From positions 1,364,001-1,428,000 of the forward strand of contig CAVUAE010000001.1 of the NCBI GenBank assembly GCA_963739395.1: 64,000 nt of DNA. The letters run 5' to 3'. Position 1 is the first letter of the stretch. Every line of letters begins with the position of its first letter. The notes below the pieces were generated by a model. The model worked only from the letters and a program-made list of their open reading frames with translations. It was not told the DNA's origin and made no database searches. Of this stretch, positions 52,145-60,115 are shown one piece after another. Both the position numbers and the translations under genes were made by a program. This DNA is from RBG-13-51-18 sp963739395 (GTDB lineage: Bacteria; Chloroflexota; Dehalococcoidia; Dehalococcoidales; RBG-16-60-22).

Positions 52145-52201
52145 ATATACCTCCTTGCGACTTTAGAGTTTGGATTATAATAGGCTTTTCTAGAGGGTTT
52201 G

Positions 52202-53050
52202 TCAAACGGTCTTTAATTTTCGCCGGAGAGCTATCAGTAATATGCCTGGTCCCGTGTGGACTCCCAGCGCCGGTCCCAGCTGGGCTAGCTTTATCTGGGC
52301 TTCATCAAATATAGCACCCAGGCGTCTGACCAGGGCTTGTCCTTCTTCCAGTGTAGTGTTATACACCACCGCTAAATCCTGGATTTCCGGCGTATTTTTC
52401 ACATAGTCGAACAGGATGTCGATGCCCTTGACGCGACTGCGCACCCGGCCGGTCGGCGCCAGTACCCCGTCTTTAACGGTCAGCATCGGCTTCACATTCA
52501 ATAACGAGCCTAATAGCGCCTGCATTTTGCCGATACGCCCGCCCAGCGCCAGGTATTTGAGTGTATCGAGGAGTCCCAGTATATGGATGCTGGGAATCAT
52601 TTGCCTTACTTCTTTGGCAATCTGTTGCAGACTCCTGCCGGACTGCGCCATCTCATTGGCGGCGAGAACCAGTAACCCTAGGCCCATCGTCACTACCTGT
52701 GAGTCGATTATCTCGATGGGACATATATTGCCTACCGCTTTCTTGCCGAGTAACGCCGAGTTATAGGTGCCGCTTAGCTTACTGGTTACATGAATCGAAA
52801 GAATCCCGTCGGCGCTTTTAGCCAGCTCCTGGTAGACGTTAATAAAATCCTGCGGCGACGGCGCCGAAGTGCTGGGATGTATGGGACCGTTAATCAGCCG
52901 GCGGTAAAATTCATCCTGGCTGATGTCCACCACGTCGCGGAAGACCTCATCTCCAAAACGCAGATAGACCGGCACCACGGTAATACCGAGCGCCTTAGCT
53001 AACTGCGGTGGAATATCGGCACAGCTATCGGTAACGATTTTTATGGTCAT
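52202..53050 (-). CDS. DegV family fatty acid-binding protein
   Basis: DegV (FakB) proteins hold a fatty acid for phosphorylation by FakA. The protein begins IKIVTDSCADIPPQ, has FRDVVDISQDEFY and PSTSAPSPQDF (the fatty-acid-contacting TS motif), HVTSKLSGTYNSA and later LGALFDEA-like and HTGPGILL parts. With the start at 53050 it has 282 residues; GGAG lies 9 bases upstream. The reading from 53233 would add 61 unrelated residues and is rejected. fakA is not in the window. Confidence 0.93.
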   Translation of the reverse strand: MTIKIVTDSCADIPPQLAKALGITVVPVYLRFGDEVFRDVVDISQDEFYRRLINGPIHPSTSAPSPQDFINVYQELAKSADGILSIHVTSKLSGTYNSALLGKKAVGNICPIEIIDSQVVTMGLGLLVLAANEMAQSGRSLQQIAKEVRQMIPSIHILGLLDTLKYLALGGRIGKMQALLGSLLNVKPMLTVKDGVLAPTGRVRSRVKGIDILFDYVKNTPEIQDLAVVYNTTLEEGQALVRRLGAIFDEAQIKLAQLGPALGVHTGPGILLIALRRKLKTV

Positions 53051-53240
53051 GTCAGAAAACTCCCATCGAAAATTAGATTTGATGCGAATCGTAGATGCTA
53101 CAGTATAACAAAAAAACTGGCGGGTGTAAATTAGGTTTAACAAGCGTGAGGAAAAGGATAAGAAGAAGAGGAGGTATTGGATTGCTAGTGAATGCATTCC
53201 TGCATAAAGACATTCTTGTGAAAATGACTTCAATGTACAA

Positions 53241-53711
53241 TTACACAGATGATTTTAAATTTGGTTTAATGTATTTTTCTATTAATTTTGATAAATAATC
53301 ACAATTGTTTTTTGCTGCTTTAAAATGTGATGTAAATTGTTCAAAAATTACTTCAACGTTCATTCTTGATTTGTCTGTAGCCTTATTTAAATCGTAATCC
53401 TGCGTTTGAACTGCAAAATACTCTACACGATTAGTGATGAACGTAATGCTATAATCAATTTTACTCAAAAAATTCCGGGCACTTAATCCGTAATTTTTCG
53501 AGTTGAAGTCTAAATCAGTATATTCTCTTGTCCCATCTTCCTTAATATAGTCTTCAATAAATATATCCTCAATTTTTTCTGGACAGATATTACTACATAA
53601 TTCGTACAGTAGATATATTCTTTCTAACATAACCTCGGTATTTAACCCTAACTCTCTTAAATACGGAAGGAATTTCATGAAATCTTCATTATCATATTTT
53701 AGCTTTGGCAT
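53241..53711 (-). CDS. unknown partner gene of the RelA/SpoT-domain protein
   Basis: I do not recognise this 156-residue protein. It is acidic at the start (KLKYDNEDFMKFLPYLRELG), helical, and has a basic C-terminus (KLIEKYIKPNLKSS). It is translated from an ATG at 53711 with AAGGAG 7 bases upstream, and its first codons overlap the end of the RelA/SpoT gene by 20 bp. Tight coupling, order and small size fit an antitoxin or adaptor of a toxSAS-like module. The gene is very A+T-rich, like its partner and unlike degV and uvrB on either side. Confidence 0.7.
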   Translation of the reverse strand: MPKLKYDNEDFMKFLPYLRELGLNTEVMLERIYLLYELCSNICPEKIEDIFIEDYIKEDGTREYTDLDFNSKNYGLSARNFLSKIDYSITFITNRVEYFAVQTQDYDLNKATDKSRMNVEVIFEQFTSHFKAAKNNCDYLSKLIEKYIKPNLKSSV

Positions 53712-54504
53712 TTTCATTCTCCTTTTCTCTAATATCTACAATCATACCTTCCACATAATGTAAAATATGACCTAAGTAATTAGTAGCAAATTCATCACTC
53801 CTATAGTCCCATTGCCATGACTTCTCTGTTCTATCTACTATCTTGATTCTTCTTTCTTCGTAATATTTATGTAACAATTTTCTTATTACTTCCTGTAATT
53901 GTGTGGTTATCTGAATTTCGATATCGGTATCAACTCTGTAGGTATCCCAGTCTATTTTCGGAATTTCAAAATTATCTCTTGTATATAAGTGTACTGCATA
54001 ATAACCTACTTCTCTAGCTTCAAAATAACAACTAAAATCCTTGTTATTTCCTTCACATAATAATTTTATCTTTTGTACTAAAAAATCAACACCGTCGAGA
54101 TATTTAACTACCAATGTTGTTCTTAAAATATCATTTATATATAAGTACCAATTTTCTGGAAGAATCCATCCTGTGATTGGTGGGTTTGGATAGTTTTCAT
54201 TCTCTATTATATTTTTTCTATATGTTTTTTCAATGATAGATTTAAATGGTTTTGTTGATATTTCGGGAGTATTCATATCTTGAAACAAATGATATTGTTT
54301 ATCTATTAGGTATTCGTCATTATATTCACTAATATTTTTAACCAGTTGTTTCCAAAAATCCGAGATAATGAATTGTTGCTTCATTTTTTCTGTGACAGAT
54401 TCGTAATGGTTCTTGATTTTATCAGATAAATCAATTTTATGGTTTTCTTTTAACCATTTTTTGTATTCAGTTATATCCTTTGGTTTTTCTTCCACAACAT
54501 TCAC
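53692..54504 (-). CDS. RelA/SpoT-domain protein, possible toxic small alarmone synthetase
   Basis: This 270-residue protein carries one RelA/SpoT-type synthetase domain and no HD hydrolase, TGS or ACT domain. Seen are a basic ATP-side segment (TKPFKSIIEKTYRK, residues 84-97), DILRTT (D125, R128), the G-loop tyrosine/histidine in GYYAVHLY (residues 167-174), and EIQITTQLQ (E196). The C-terminal FATNYLGHILHYVEGMI is family-like. Stand-alone members include SAS enzymes and toxSAS toxins that make (pp)pApp or pyrophosphorylate tRNA. The GTG start at 54504 is uncertain; GTG 54495 is possible. A second gene overlaps its 3' end. Confidence 0.85.
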   Translation of the reverse strand: MNVVEEKPKDITEYKKWLKENHKIDLSDKIKNHYESVTEKMKQQFIISDFWKQLVKNISEYNDEYLIDKQYHLFQDMNTPEISTKPFKSIIEKTYRKNIIENENYPNPPITGWILPENWYLYINDILRTTLVVKYLDGVDFLVQKIKLLCEGNNKDFSCYFEAREVGYYAVHLYTRDNFEIPKIDWDTYRVDTDIEIQITTQLQEVIRKLLHKYYEERRIKIVDRTEKSWQWDYRSDEFATNYLGHILHYVEGMIVDIREKENENAKAKI

Positions 54505-54596
54505 CTATTAATACCAAATTCACCAAAGGTAAATAGCATTCCGTCTAGCTAGATTATCAAAGTGGATTATAAACCTTTAATCCGACTATATCAAGA

Positions 54597-54746
54597 TTAT
54601 TTCCTCCTCTTCTCCACCGCATCCCGGTATATCTTCGCCAAGCCCTTGCTGTGCTGCTTTATCTTCTGCTTCTTTTTACGCAGCTTTTCCTCGCGTTTAT
54701 CCTGGCGGGTAGGCTCGCTATCGTTTACGGGTAAACTGCTGTCCAT
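54597..54746 (-). CDS. 49-residue lysine-rich peptide overlapping the uvrB 3' end
   Basis: An ATG at 54746, inside the last codons of uvrB and in another frame, opens 49 codons ending at 54597. After a short neutral start (MDSSLPVNDSEPTR) it is strongly basic (KREEKLRKKKQKIKQ) and ends AVEKRRK. AAGGAAA lies about 13 bases upstream, a poor distance. Its codon pattern past uvrB matches the G+C-richer neighbourhood. It could be a small nucleic-acid-binding protein; low confidence. Confidence 0.45.
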   Translation of the reverse strand: MDSSLPVNDSEPTRQDKREEKLRKKKQKIKQHSKGLAKIYRDAVEKRRK

Positions 54747-56727
54747 CTTCAATCACCATTTCCTTGCGCAGTTCAACGATTCTGTCTCTTATAAGCGCCG
54801 CCTTCTCAAACTCTAAGGCTTTAGCGGCTTGTTTCATCTCTGTCTCCAGGTCTCGCACCAGCCGCGCCATATCCTCGCGGGAGGCAGGCGTTCCGACAAC
54901 GTACTCGCCTTTCTTTTCCGCCACCACCGCTATTTTCACGCGCTCCGTGATGTCCCTAATCGCCTTACGTATGCCCTGTGGCGTGATACCGTGCTCTTTA
55001 TTAAAGTCCTCCTGTATCTTGCGCCGCCGCATTGTTTCGTCGATGGCTTCCCGCATGCTCTTTGTAATCTTGTCCGCGTACATAATCACGTGCCCGTCGA
55101 TATGGCGCGCCGCCCGGCCCATCGTCTGGATTAACGACCACCTCGACCTCAAGAAACCCTCTTTGTCCGCATCGAGGATGGCGACTAGACTCACCTCCGG
55201 CAGGTCGAGTCCCTCCCTCAACAGGTTGATGCCGACCACGACGTCATACACGCCCAGGCGCAGGTCTCTTAAGATTTCCACCCTCTCCAGCGTGTCCACG
55301 TCCGAATGCAGGTAATGCGTCTTGATGCCAGCTTCGACGAGGTAATCCGCCAGCTCCTCCGCCATACGCTTGGTAAGCGTGGTCACGAGGCAGCGGTTAC
55401 CTTTATCTACCCGACTCCTTATTTGCTCCAGCAGGTCGTCGATTTGACCCTTGGTTGGTTTGATTTCAATGGTTGGCTCCAGCAGACCGGTGGGACGCAC
55501 TAGCTGCTCTACCACCTGCTGACTATGCGTATATTCGAACTCCGCCGGCGTCGCCGAAGTATAAATCACCTGGTTGACGCAAGCCTGAAACTCCTCGAAG
55601 TTAAGCGGGCGGTTATCCAGGGCGGAGGGGAGACGGAATCCGTAGTCCACTAGCGTTGTTTTTCTTGAGAGGTCGCCGCGGTACATGCTTCTTACCTGCG
55701 GTAGGGTCATGTGCGATTCGTCGATGAAAAGCAGGAAATCCTTGGGGAAATAGTCCAGCAATGTTGACGGCGAACTGCCCGGTGGCCGACCCGACAAATG
55801 CCTCGAGTAGTTCTCGATACCGGAGCAGTACCCAGCCTCAACCATCATTTCCAGGTCGTACTCGGTGCGGGCTTGGAGTCGCGCCGCCTCGACGATTTTG
55901 CCCTGCGCGTTCAGCTCTTTAAGCCGCTCCACCAGCTCCACGCGTATTGTCTCGATGGCTTTAGTCATCATCTCGCGGGAGGTGACGAAGTGCTTGGCGG
56001 GATAAATACTTACCTCGTCCATCTCTTTTAAGATTTCTCCGGTCAGCGGGTCGAGGGACATGATTTTCTCGATGTCGTCGCCGAAGAATTCGATGCGCAG
56101 CGCTAGCTCCTCGTAAGCGGGCTGAATCTCAAGAGTATCGCCACGGATACGGAACTTGCCGCGGGATAAATCCATCTCGTTGCGACCGTACTGCATATCC
56201 ACGAGCTGACGCAAAAGCTGCTGCCGACCATAATGCTGTCCCTTCTTAAGCGTGGCGACGAAGCCTTGATACTCGCCCGGTTCGCCGAGACCGTAGATGC
56301 AGGAGACCGACGCCACGATGAGAACGTCCCGCCGTGAAAGGAGGGCGTGGGTGGCGGCATGACGCAGCTTATCGATTTCCTCATTGATGTCGGAGTCCTT
56401 TTCGATATAGAGGTCTTTTTGCGGGATGTATGCCTCCGGCTGGTAGTAGTCGTAATAGCTTACGAAGTACTCCACAGCGTTTTCCGGGAAAAACTCTTTG
56501 AACTCGCTGGCAAGCTGCGCCGCGAGGGTTTTGTTATGGCAGATGACCAGCGTGGGACGCTGCACCTTCTCGATAACGTTCGCCATGGTGAAGGTCTTGC
56601 CGCTGCCGGTCACACCGAGGAGGGTTTGGTGCTTAAAGCCCTTGCCCAGCCCCTCCACCAGTTTATCCACCGCCTGGGGCTGGTCTCCGGTCATCTTGAA
56701 GTCGGATACAATCTTAAATTCTGGCAC
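54718..56727 (-). CDS. uvrB: excinuclease ABC subunit B
   Basis: UvrB verifies damage and positions UvrC. The 669 residues show the Walker A GVTGSGKTFTMAN near residue 40, the beta-hairpin region YYDYYQPEAYIPQKD, the helicase motifs FIDESHM and TSATPAEFE, the motif VI region QTMGRAARHIDG, and the C-terminal UVR/UvrC-binding helix pair. It starts with GTG (MPEFKIV), which lies 7 bases after an extended -10 box and has no ribosome binding site, so it looks leaderless. Confidence 0.98.
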   Translation of the reverse strand: MPEFKIVSDFKMTGDQPQAVDKLVEGLGKGFKHQTLLGVTGSGKTFTMANVIEKVQRPTLVICHNKTLAAQLASEFKEFFPENAVEYFVSYYDYYQPEAYIPQKDLYIEKDSDINEEIDKLRHAATHALLSRRDVLIVASVSCIYGLGEPGEYQGFVATLKKGQHYGRQQLLRQLVDMQYGRNEMDLSRGKFRIRGDTLEIQPAYEELALRIEFFGDDIEKIMSLDPLTGEILKEMDEVSIYPAKHFVTSREMMTKAIETIRVELVERLKELNAQGKIVEAARLQARTEYDLEMMVEAGYCSGIENYSRHLSGRPPGSSPSTLLDYFPKDFLLFIDESHMTLPQVRSMYRGDLSRKTTLVDYGFRLPSALDNRPLNFEEFQACVNQVIYTSATPAEFEYTHSQQVVEQLVRPTGLLEPTIEIKPTKGQIDDLLEQIRSRVDKGNRCLVTTLTKRMAEELADYLVEAGIKTHYLHSDVDTLERVEILRDLRLGVYDVVVGINLLREGLDLPEVSLVAILDADKEGFLRSRWSLIQTMGRAARHIDGHVIMYADKITKSMREAIDETMRRRKIQEDFNKEHGITPQGIRKAIRDITERVKIAVVAEKKGEYVVGTPASREDMARLVRDLETEMKQAAKALEFEKAALIRDRIVELRKEMVIEDGQQFTRKR

Positions 56728-56733
56728 GACTAT

Positions 56734-56742
56734 ATTATAGCA
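56734..56742 (-). promoter_or_regulatory. extended -10 promoter ending at the uvrB start codon
   Basis: On the minus strand TGCTATAAT (hexamer 56734-56739) is followed by 6 bases and then the uvrB GTG at 56727. The -35 is weak (TTCTTA at 56757-56762, 17-bp spacer). Confidence 0.6.
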
Positions 56743-56768
56743 CAGGAGTTCTAAAGTAAGAAGTATAG

Positions 56769-56895
56769 GTCATTCTGAGGGAGCGACTTGCCAACTGCCC
56801 AAGGTTTCGGCTGGCGATAGCGACCGAAGAATCTCGTAATGGGGCGTCAATCACCTGCCTTCTCCTACGAGACCCTTCGCTTCGCTCAGGGTGAC
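56769..56895. repeat. palindromic intergenic repeat, family B copy 2
   Basis: The element runs from GTCATTCTGAGGGAGCG to CGCTCAGGGTGAC, with CCGAAGAATCTCG inside; TCTGAGGGAGCG partly pairs with CGCTTCGCTCAGG. It shares GTCATTCT, GGGAG and CCGAAGAATCT with copy 1 in the ATP synthase operon. From 56896 to 57001 nothing more is seen. Confidence 0.75.
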
Positions 56896-57001
56896 AGACC
56901 AAAAACGAGGGGCGGCGCCTTGCCAGGGTTACCTCATTTTTAATTTTAGGTCCTGGAGTTTGCGCCGTCCCTCTACGCTAAGGAGACAGTTATTAAATTG
57001 A

Positions 57002-57247
57002 CTATTTCATACTATCGAGTTCGTGCCAGAGTTTAGCCGCTTCGAGGTCGTCTTTAGATGTCGCCAGCATGCGGTAAACATTGCGGAACTGCCAGTCGTT
57101 TTTTACCTTGCCATCTGCCACTATCTTACGTGCCTGGATGACTGCCCAGCGAGTTTGCAGGGGCTTAAGGATGTGCACGCTGAAAGCGATTACTGCCCAG
57201 AGGCAAAACAGCACGAAGATAGCAAAGAGCAGATAAGTTGACGACAT
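57002..57247 (-). CDS. small single-pass membrane protein, 81 residues
   Basis: Unrecognised. One transmembrane helix spans about residues 5-27 (LLFAIFVLFCLWAVIAF), followed by a soluble helical tail (VKNDWQFRNVYRMLATSKDDLEAAKLWHEL, named only by its ends VKNDWQ and LWHEL). It is likely anchored in the membrane with the tail in the cytoplasm. GGGG lies upstream of the ATG, and the gene stands alone. Confidence 0.65.
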   Translation of the reverse strand: MSSTYLLFAIFVLFCLWAVIAFSVHILKPLQTRWAVIQARKIVADGKVKNDWQFRNVYRMLATSKDDLEAAKLWHELDSMK

Positions 57248-57450
57248 CTAATCCCCCGATGCGAGTATATTCTAATTAAAGTATATCGGCGGGGGGTTAA
57301 GGGGACAATGGGGTTAACACGTATTTTAGTAAGGGTTACTTTCTATGCCAAACTATATCAAGATGTGTCATGGTGTTGCGGTGTAACGGACTGAAATTAA
57401 TAAGATGTTTGTATTTATATAAATTTTATAAGAAAAGTCATATATTATTC

Positions 57451-57566
57451 AAAATCCTCCTTAGTCCCCCTTTTTCAAAGGGGGACAAACGTGAGGTTTG
57501 AGATGATGATTGAAAAAGTAAAATGACATCGTCTCCCTTTCGTAAAGGGAGATGGAGAAGGATTTT
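57451..57566. repeat. MITE-like element with nested palindromes (family E)
   Basis: The ends are AAAATCCTCC and GGAGAAGGATTTT, an inverted repeat matching at 18 of the outer 23 positions. Inside lie two perfect hairpins, GTCCCCCTTT/AAAGGGGGAC and TCTCCCTTT/AAAGGGAGA. There is no coding sequence. The rest of 57248-57647 is A+T-rich and otherwise blank. Confidence 0.75.
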
Positions 57567-57647
57567 ATCACCCCCGCCCCTTTACCCCCCAAAGAGCAGG
57601 AGGTAGAGGGAAGGTTGCTTTATGTTTATTATGAAGGAACATAGAAA

Positions 57648-58415
57648 TCAAGTTTGTTTAGATTTCAATGATTTTACCTTTTGTATAGTCATATAAGCAA
57701 GCTTATGAACACCAATTTTTCTTATATCTAAATAACCAATAGTTGCAGGAATACCTGGTATTTCTGTGTCATCTAATTTAACTGGAAGAATATATTCTCT
57801 ATTTTCTTGAATCGCACGTGCTTGAGCTGATTTACGTTCATGATTTGTCCACACTTTTTGGGCATAATATTTTGAGATAAAAATCACACAAAATAACGCC
57901 TTTTTTCTATATACATCATCAAGTTTTTCATAGAGGTCTTTTCCCCACGAATCAACCTGTTCATACTCATCATAAAAAACTGATATTCTTCTTGGAGAAA
58001 GTGTATCTACATATTGCTTAACAATATCTCTATCTTCGCCAGCAAATGATACGGCGATATCATACTCATACTTAGGAAGTCTTGGTGTTTGAGGAAAAGA
58101 AGCTTCATTTATATGTGTCTCTGTTGTATTAATGATTGGTTTTTTTAAAAGACCAGTTCCCTTACAAGCAGGGCAAACATCGTCAATATTCATTGTATCT
58201 AAATGAGTGGTACCTTTACCTTGACAATATTTACATTTGATTAGCCCGGCTGACATTTTCTCAATATAAAATTTCCCAGCTCCTTTACAGGCAGGACATA
58301 CATCTCCAGCTTCACCCTTTAGTACTTTAAGTACATTAAGTCCGGGAAAATGCCCAGTACCTTTACAAACTTTGCATTTATACATTTTATATGGTTTATA
58401 TGGTTTAGGTGACAT
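57648..58415 (-). CDS. DnaJ-type zinc-finger and TIR domain fusion protein
   Basis: The 255 residues have two parts. Residues 14-88 carry four CxxCxGxG units (CKVCKGTG, CPACKGAG, CKYCQGKG, CPACKGTG), the pattern of the DnaJ central zinc-binding domain, without a J domain. Residues ~117-232 form a TIR domain: YDIAVSFAGEDRDIV, ISVFYDE, CVIFISKYYAQKVW and then E193 in TNHERKSAQ, the place of the catalytic glutamate in NAD-cleaving TIRs. The start at 58415 has GGAG 8 bases upstream and follows the PPC gene's stop by 2 bp; GTG 58421 is possible. The gene is A+T-rich. I infer an NADase-type defence effector with a zinc-finger sensor. Confidence 0.85.
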   Translation of the reverse strand: MSPKPYKPYKMYKCKVCKGTGHFPGLNVLKVLKGEAGDVCPACKGAGKFYIEKMSAGLIKCKYCQGKGTTHLDTMNIDDVCPACKGTGLLKKPIINTTETHINEASFPQTPRLPKYEYDIAVSFAGEDRDIVKQYVDTLSPRRISVFYDEYEQVDSWGKDLYEKLDDVYRKKALFCVIFISKYYAQKVWTNHERKSAQARAIQENREYILPVKLDDTEIPGIPATIGYLDIRKIGVHKLAYMTIQKVKSLKSKQT

Positions 58416-58417
58416 AT

Positions 58418-58858
58418 TCACATCTCCATCAAACTAAACCCGCTCTTTTTATCCGGCAGGCGCTTAACACTAGCCCCCAGTATCTCGTAAATAAGCGCCT
58501 CCCCCACCAGCCAGGTCTTAACGCCCGGGCGCAGACAGCCGGTCAAAGTCTTGCCCCCTCGCCCCAGAGAAGCATGGATATGCAAAACGGGCTTGCCGTC
58601 TTTATCCGGCGCGATAATGCCTAAACCCTCAACCTCATGCGCGCCGTCCACAGGGAGGAGGACGGGTTCAGGAGGCATTTCATCTGACTTACGCGGTCCC
58701 ACGACCACCTGACCTCCCCCAATTCCCCCGATTAAGATGACATGCCCCACCTTTATCGCATTTTTGGCGGCAAATTTCTCGATACAAGCCGGCACGATAT
58801 CGCCGTCCTCAAGTCTTAAGACAAATACCCGCCCGATTTTACCTTCCGATGATTTCAT
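58418..58858 (-). CDS. PPC/DUF296 domain protein
   Basis: The 146 residues match the PPC (DUF296) domain: GRVFVLRLEDGDIVPACIEKFA at the N-terminus (part: GRVFVLRLEDGD), VILIGGIGGG, and the histidine-bearing HIHASLGRGGKTLTGCL. In plants this domain sits on AT-hook proteins; bacterial stand-alone forms are trimeric and of unknown role. It is directly upstream of the TIR fusion gene and may share its transcript, although its base composition matches the host. Confidence 0.9.
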   Translation of the reverse strand: MKSSEGKIGRVFVLRLEDGDIVPACIEKFAAKNAIKVGHVILIGGIGGGQVVVGPRKSDEMPPEPVLLPVDGAHEVEGLGIIAPDKDGKPVLHIHASLGRGGKTLTGCLRPGVKTWLVGEALIYEILGASVKRLPDKKSGFSLMEM

Positions 58859-58878
58859 GAGACTCCTTATTACGTTTT

Positions 58879-58973
58879 GTCATTCCAGCGAAAGCTGGAA
58901 TCCAGGCGTGGCAAAGGGGGTATGGATTCTGGCCTTCGGGCTGAACTCTGGCTGAAGCCTACGCCAGAATGAC
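58879..58973. repeat. palindromic intergenic repeat, family A copy 4
   Basis: It runs from GTCATTCCAGC to CCAGAATGAC. The left hairpin is ATTCCAGC/GCTGGAAT with loop GAAA (58882-58901). The right half has GATTCTGGC and GCCAGAATG as an outer stem. It lies between the PPC gene and ruvA. Confidence 0.8.
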
Positions 58974-58986
58974 AGGGTAACGAAGG

Positions 58987-59571
58987 TTACTTACTTCCCA
59001 GGAACTGTAAAGCCAGCTTCACCTTTTCTTCCAGCTTAAGCTTCGCGTCGGTGGGTAAAGACGCTACGGCTTTTACTGCCTCGCCGGCGGAGTAGCCTAG
59101 AGTCGTTAGCGCCGCCAGCACGTCTGCGTTTTCCTGCGTCACCTGTGTGGCTGGCGAGATGACCCACCCCGCGCCGATTTTCTCCTTAAGCTCCAGGATA
59201 ATGCGGCTCGCCACTTTCTTGCCGATGCCGGGTATCATGTCCAGCATGTCGGCGCTGCCGGTGGCGATAGCCATCGTTATCTGCTCGGGGGTAAGGGCGG
59301 AGAGCATTGCTAAAGATAGCTTAGGACCTAATCCTGTCACGCCCAGCAGCGTCTCAAAAAGCCAGAGTTCCTCGCTGGTAGGGAAGCCGTAAAGCGCGAT
59401 GTTGTCCTCGCGTACGTGCATATGTGTATAGACTTTCACCATATCGCCCGTCTTGCCGATAGTGGCTAAGGCGGAGGTGGGCATAAAGACCTTAAACCCC
59501 ACACCCCCCACGTTGATAATCGCCGCGTCGCTGGTTAAATTCTCTAGTTTGCCGTCCAAACTGGCTATCAT
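58987..59571 (-). CDS. ruvA: Holliday junction branch-migration protein RuvA
   Basis: RuvA binds four-way junctions and recruits RuvB. The 194 residues show the N-terminal OB fold (MIASLDGKLENLTSDAAIINVGGVGF in part: IINVGGVGF), THMHVREDNIALYGF, the helix-hairpin-helix motifs VTGLGPKLSLAML and IPGIGKKVASRIILELKEK, and the C-terminal RuvB-binding helices. It follows ruvC by 26 bp. ruvB is not in the window. Confidence 0.97.
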   Translation of the reverse strand: MIASLDGKLENLTSDAAIINVGGVGFKVFMPTSALATIGKTGDMVKVYTHMHVREDNIALYGFPTSEELWLFETLLGVTGLGPKLSLAMLSALTPEQITMAIATGSADMLDMIPGIGKKVASRIILELKEKIGAGWVISPATQVTQENADVLAALTTLGYSAGEAVKAVASLPTDAKLKLEEKVKLALQFLGSK

Positions 59572-59597
59572 TATCGCTCTCCCTTCAGGGTGAACCT

Positions 59598-60101
59598 TCA
59601 GGATGAACCCTGTTTCGTCAGTAGGTTATTTATGTGTATTTCCTGCGCGTGGCAGATAGCTACCGCTAAAGCATCCGCGGCGTCATTGGGCTGGGGTACT
59701 TCCGTTAGATTGAGCTGAAGACGCACCATTTCCTGGATTTGCTCTTTGCTGCTGGCGCCGTAGTTGGCGACCCGCTGCTTGACCTGGGCGGGGGTGTATT
59801 CGAAGGTGGGGATGCCTTTACTGGCGGCGGCGAGTAAGGCGATTGCCTGCGCGCGACCGATAGCCAGCGCCGTTCTCACGTTCTTGGCGACGAATGGCTG
59901 TTCCACGGCGACGACATCAGGCTTATGAAATTGGACAACTTTGAGGAGTTCGATATAAAGGCGATTAAGTCTTTCGCCCATGGGGGATTTTTCAGAGACG
60001 GTTATGGCACCGAAATCGACCAGGGTAAGTTCAGCATCCTCGCACTCTATAATACCGTAGCCCATCACCACCGTGCCTGGGTCGATTCCTAAAATTTTCA
60101 T
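59598..60101 (-). CDS. ruvC: Holliday junction resolvase RuvC
   Basis: RuvC cuts Holliday junctions. Catalytic acids are visible as D7 (ILGIDPGT), E67 (AVEQPFV) and the paired aspartates in NDAADALAVAICHA near residues 140-145. Length 167 is normal. It lies between yebC (14 bp) and ruvA in the conserved yebC-ruvC-ruvA order. Confidence 0.97.
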   Translation of the reverse strand: MKILGIDPGTVVMGYGIIECEDAELTLVDFGAITVSEKSPMGERLNRLYIELLKVVQFHKPDVVAVEQPFVAKNVRTALAIGRAQAIALLAAASKGIPTFEYTPAQVKQRVANYGASSKEQIQEMVRLQLNLTEVPQPNDAADALAVAICHAQEIHINNLLTKQGSS

Positions 60102-60115
60102 TTCATGTTCTTAAA

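Noticed and set aside
53095..53298. 67-codon plus-strand frame between degV and the RelA/SpoT module
   Set aside because: No ribosome binding site, overlaps the 3' end of the partner gene and the degV upstream region, and has no protein features.
57451..57566. CRISPR array beside the TIR gene
   Set aside because: The palindromes are two different hairpins, not regularly spaced direct repeats, and no cas genes are present.
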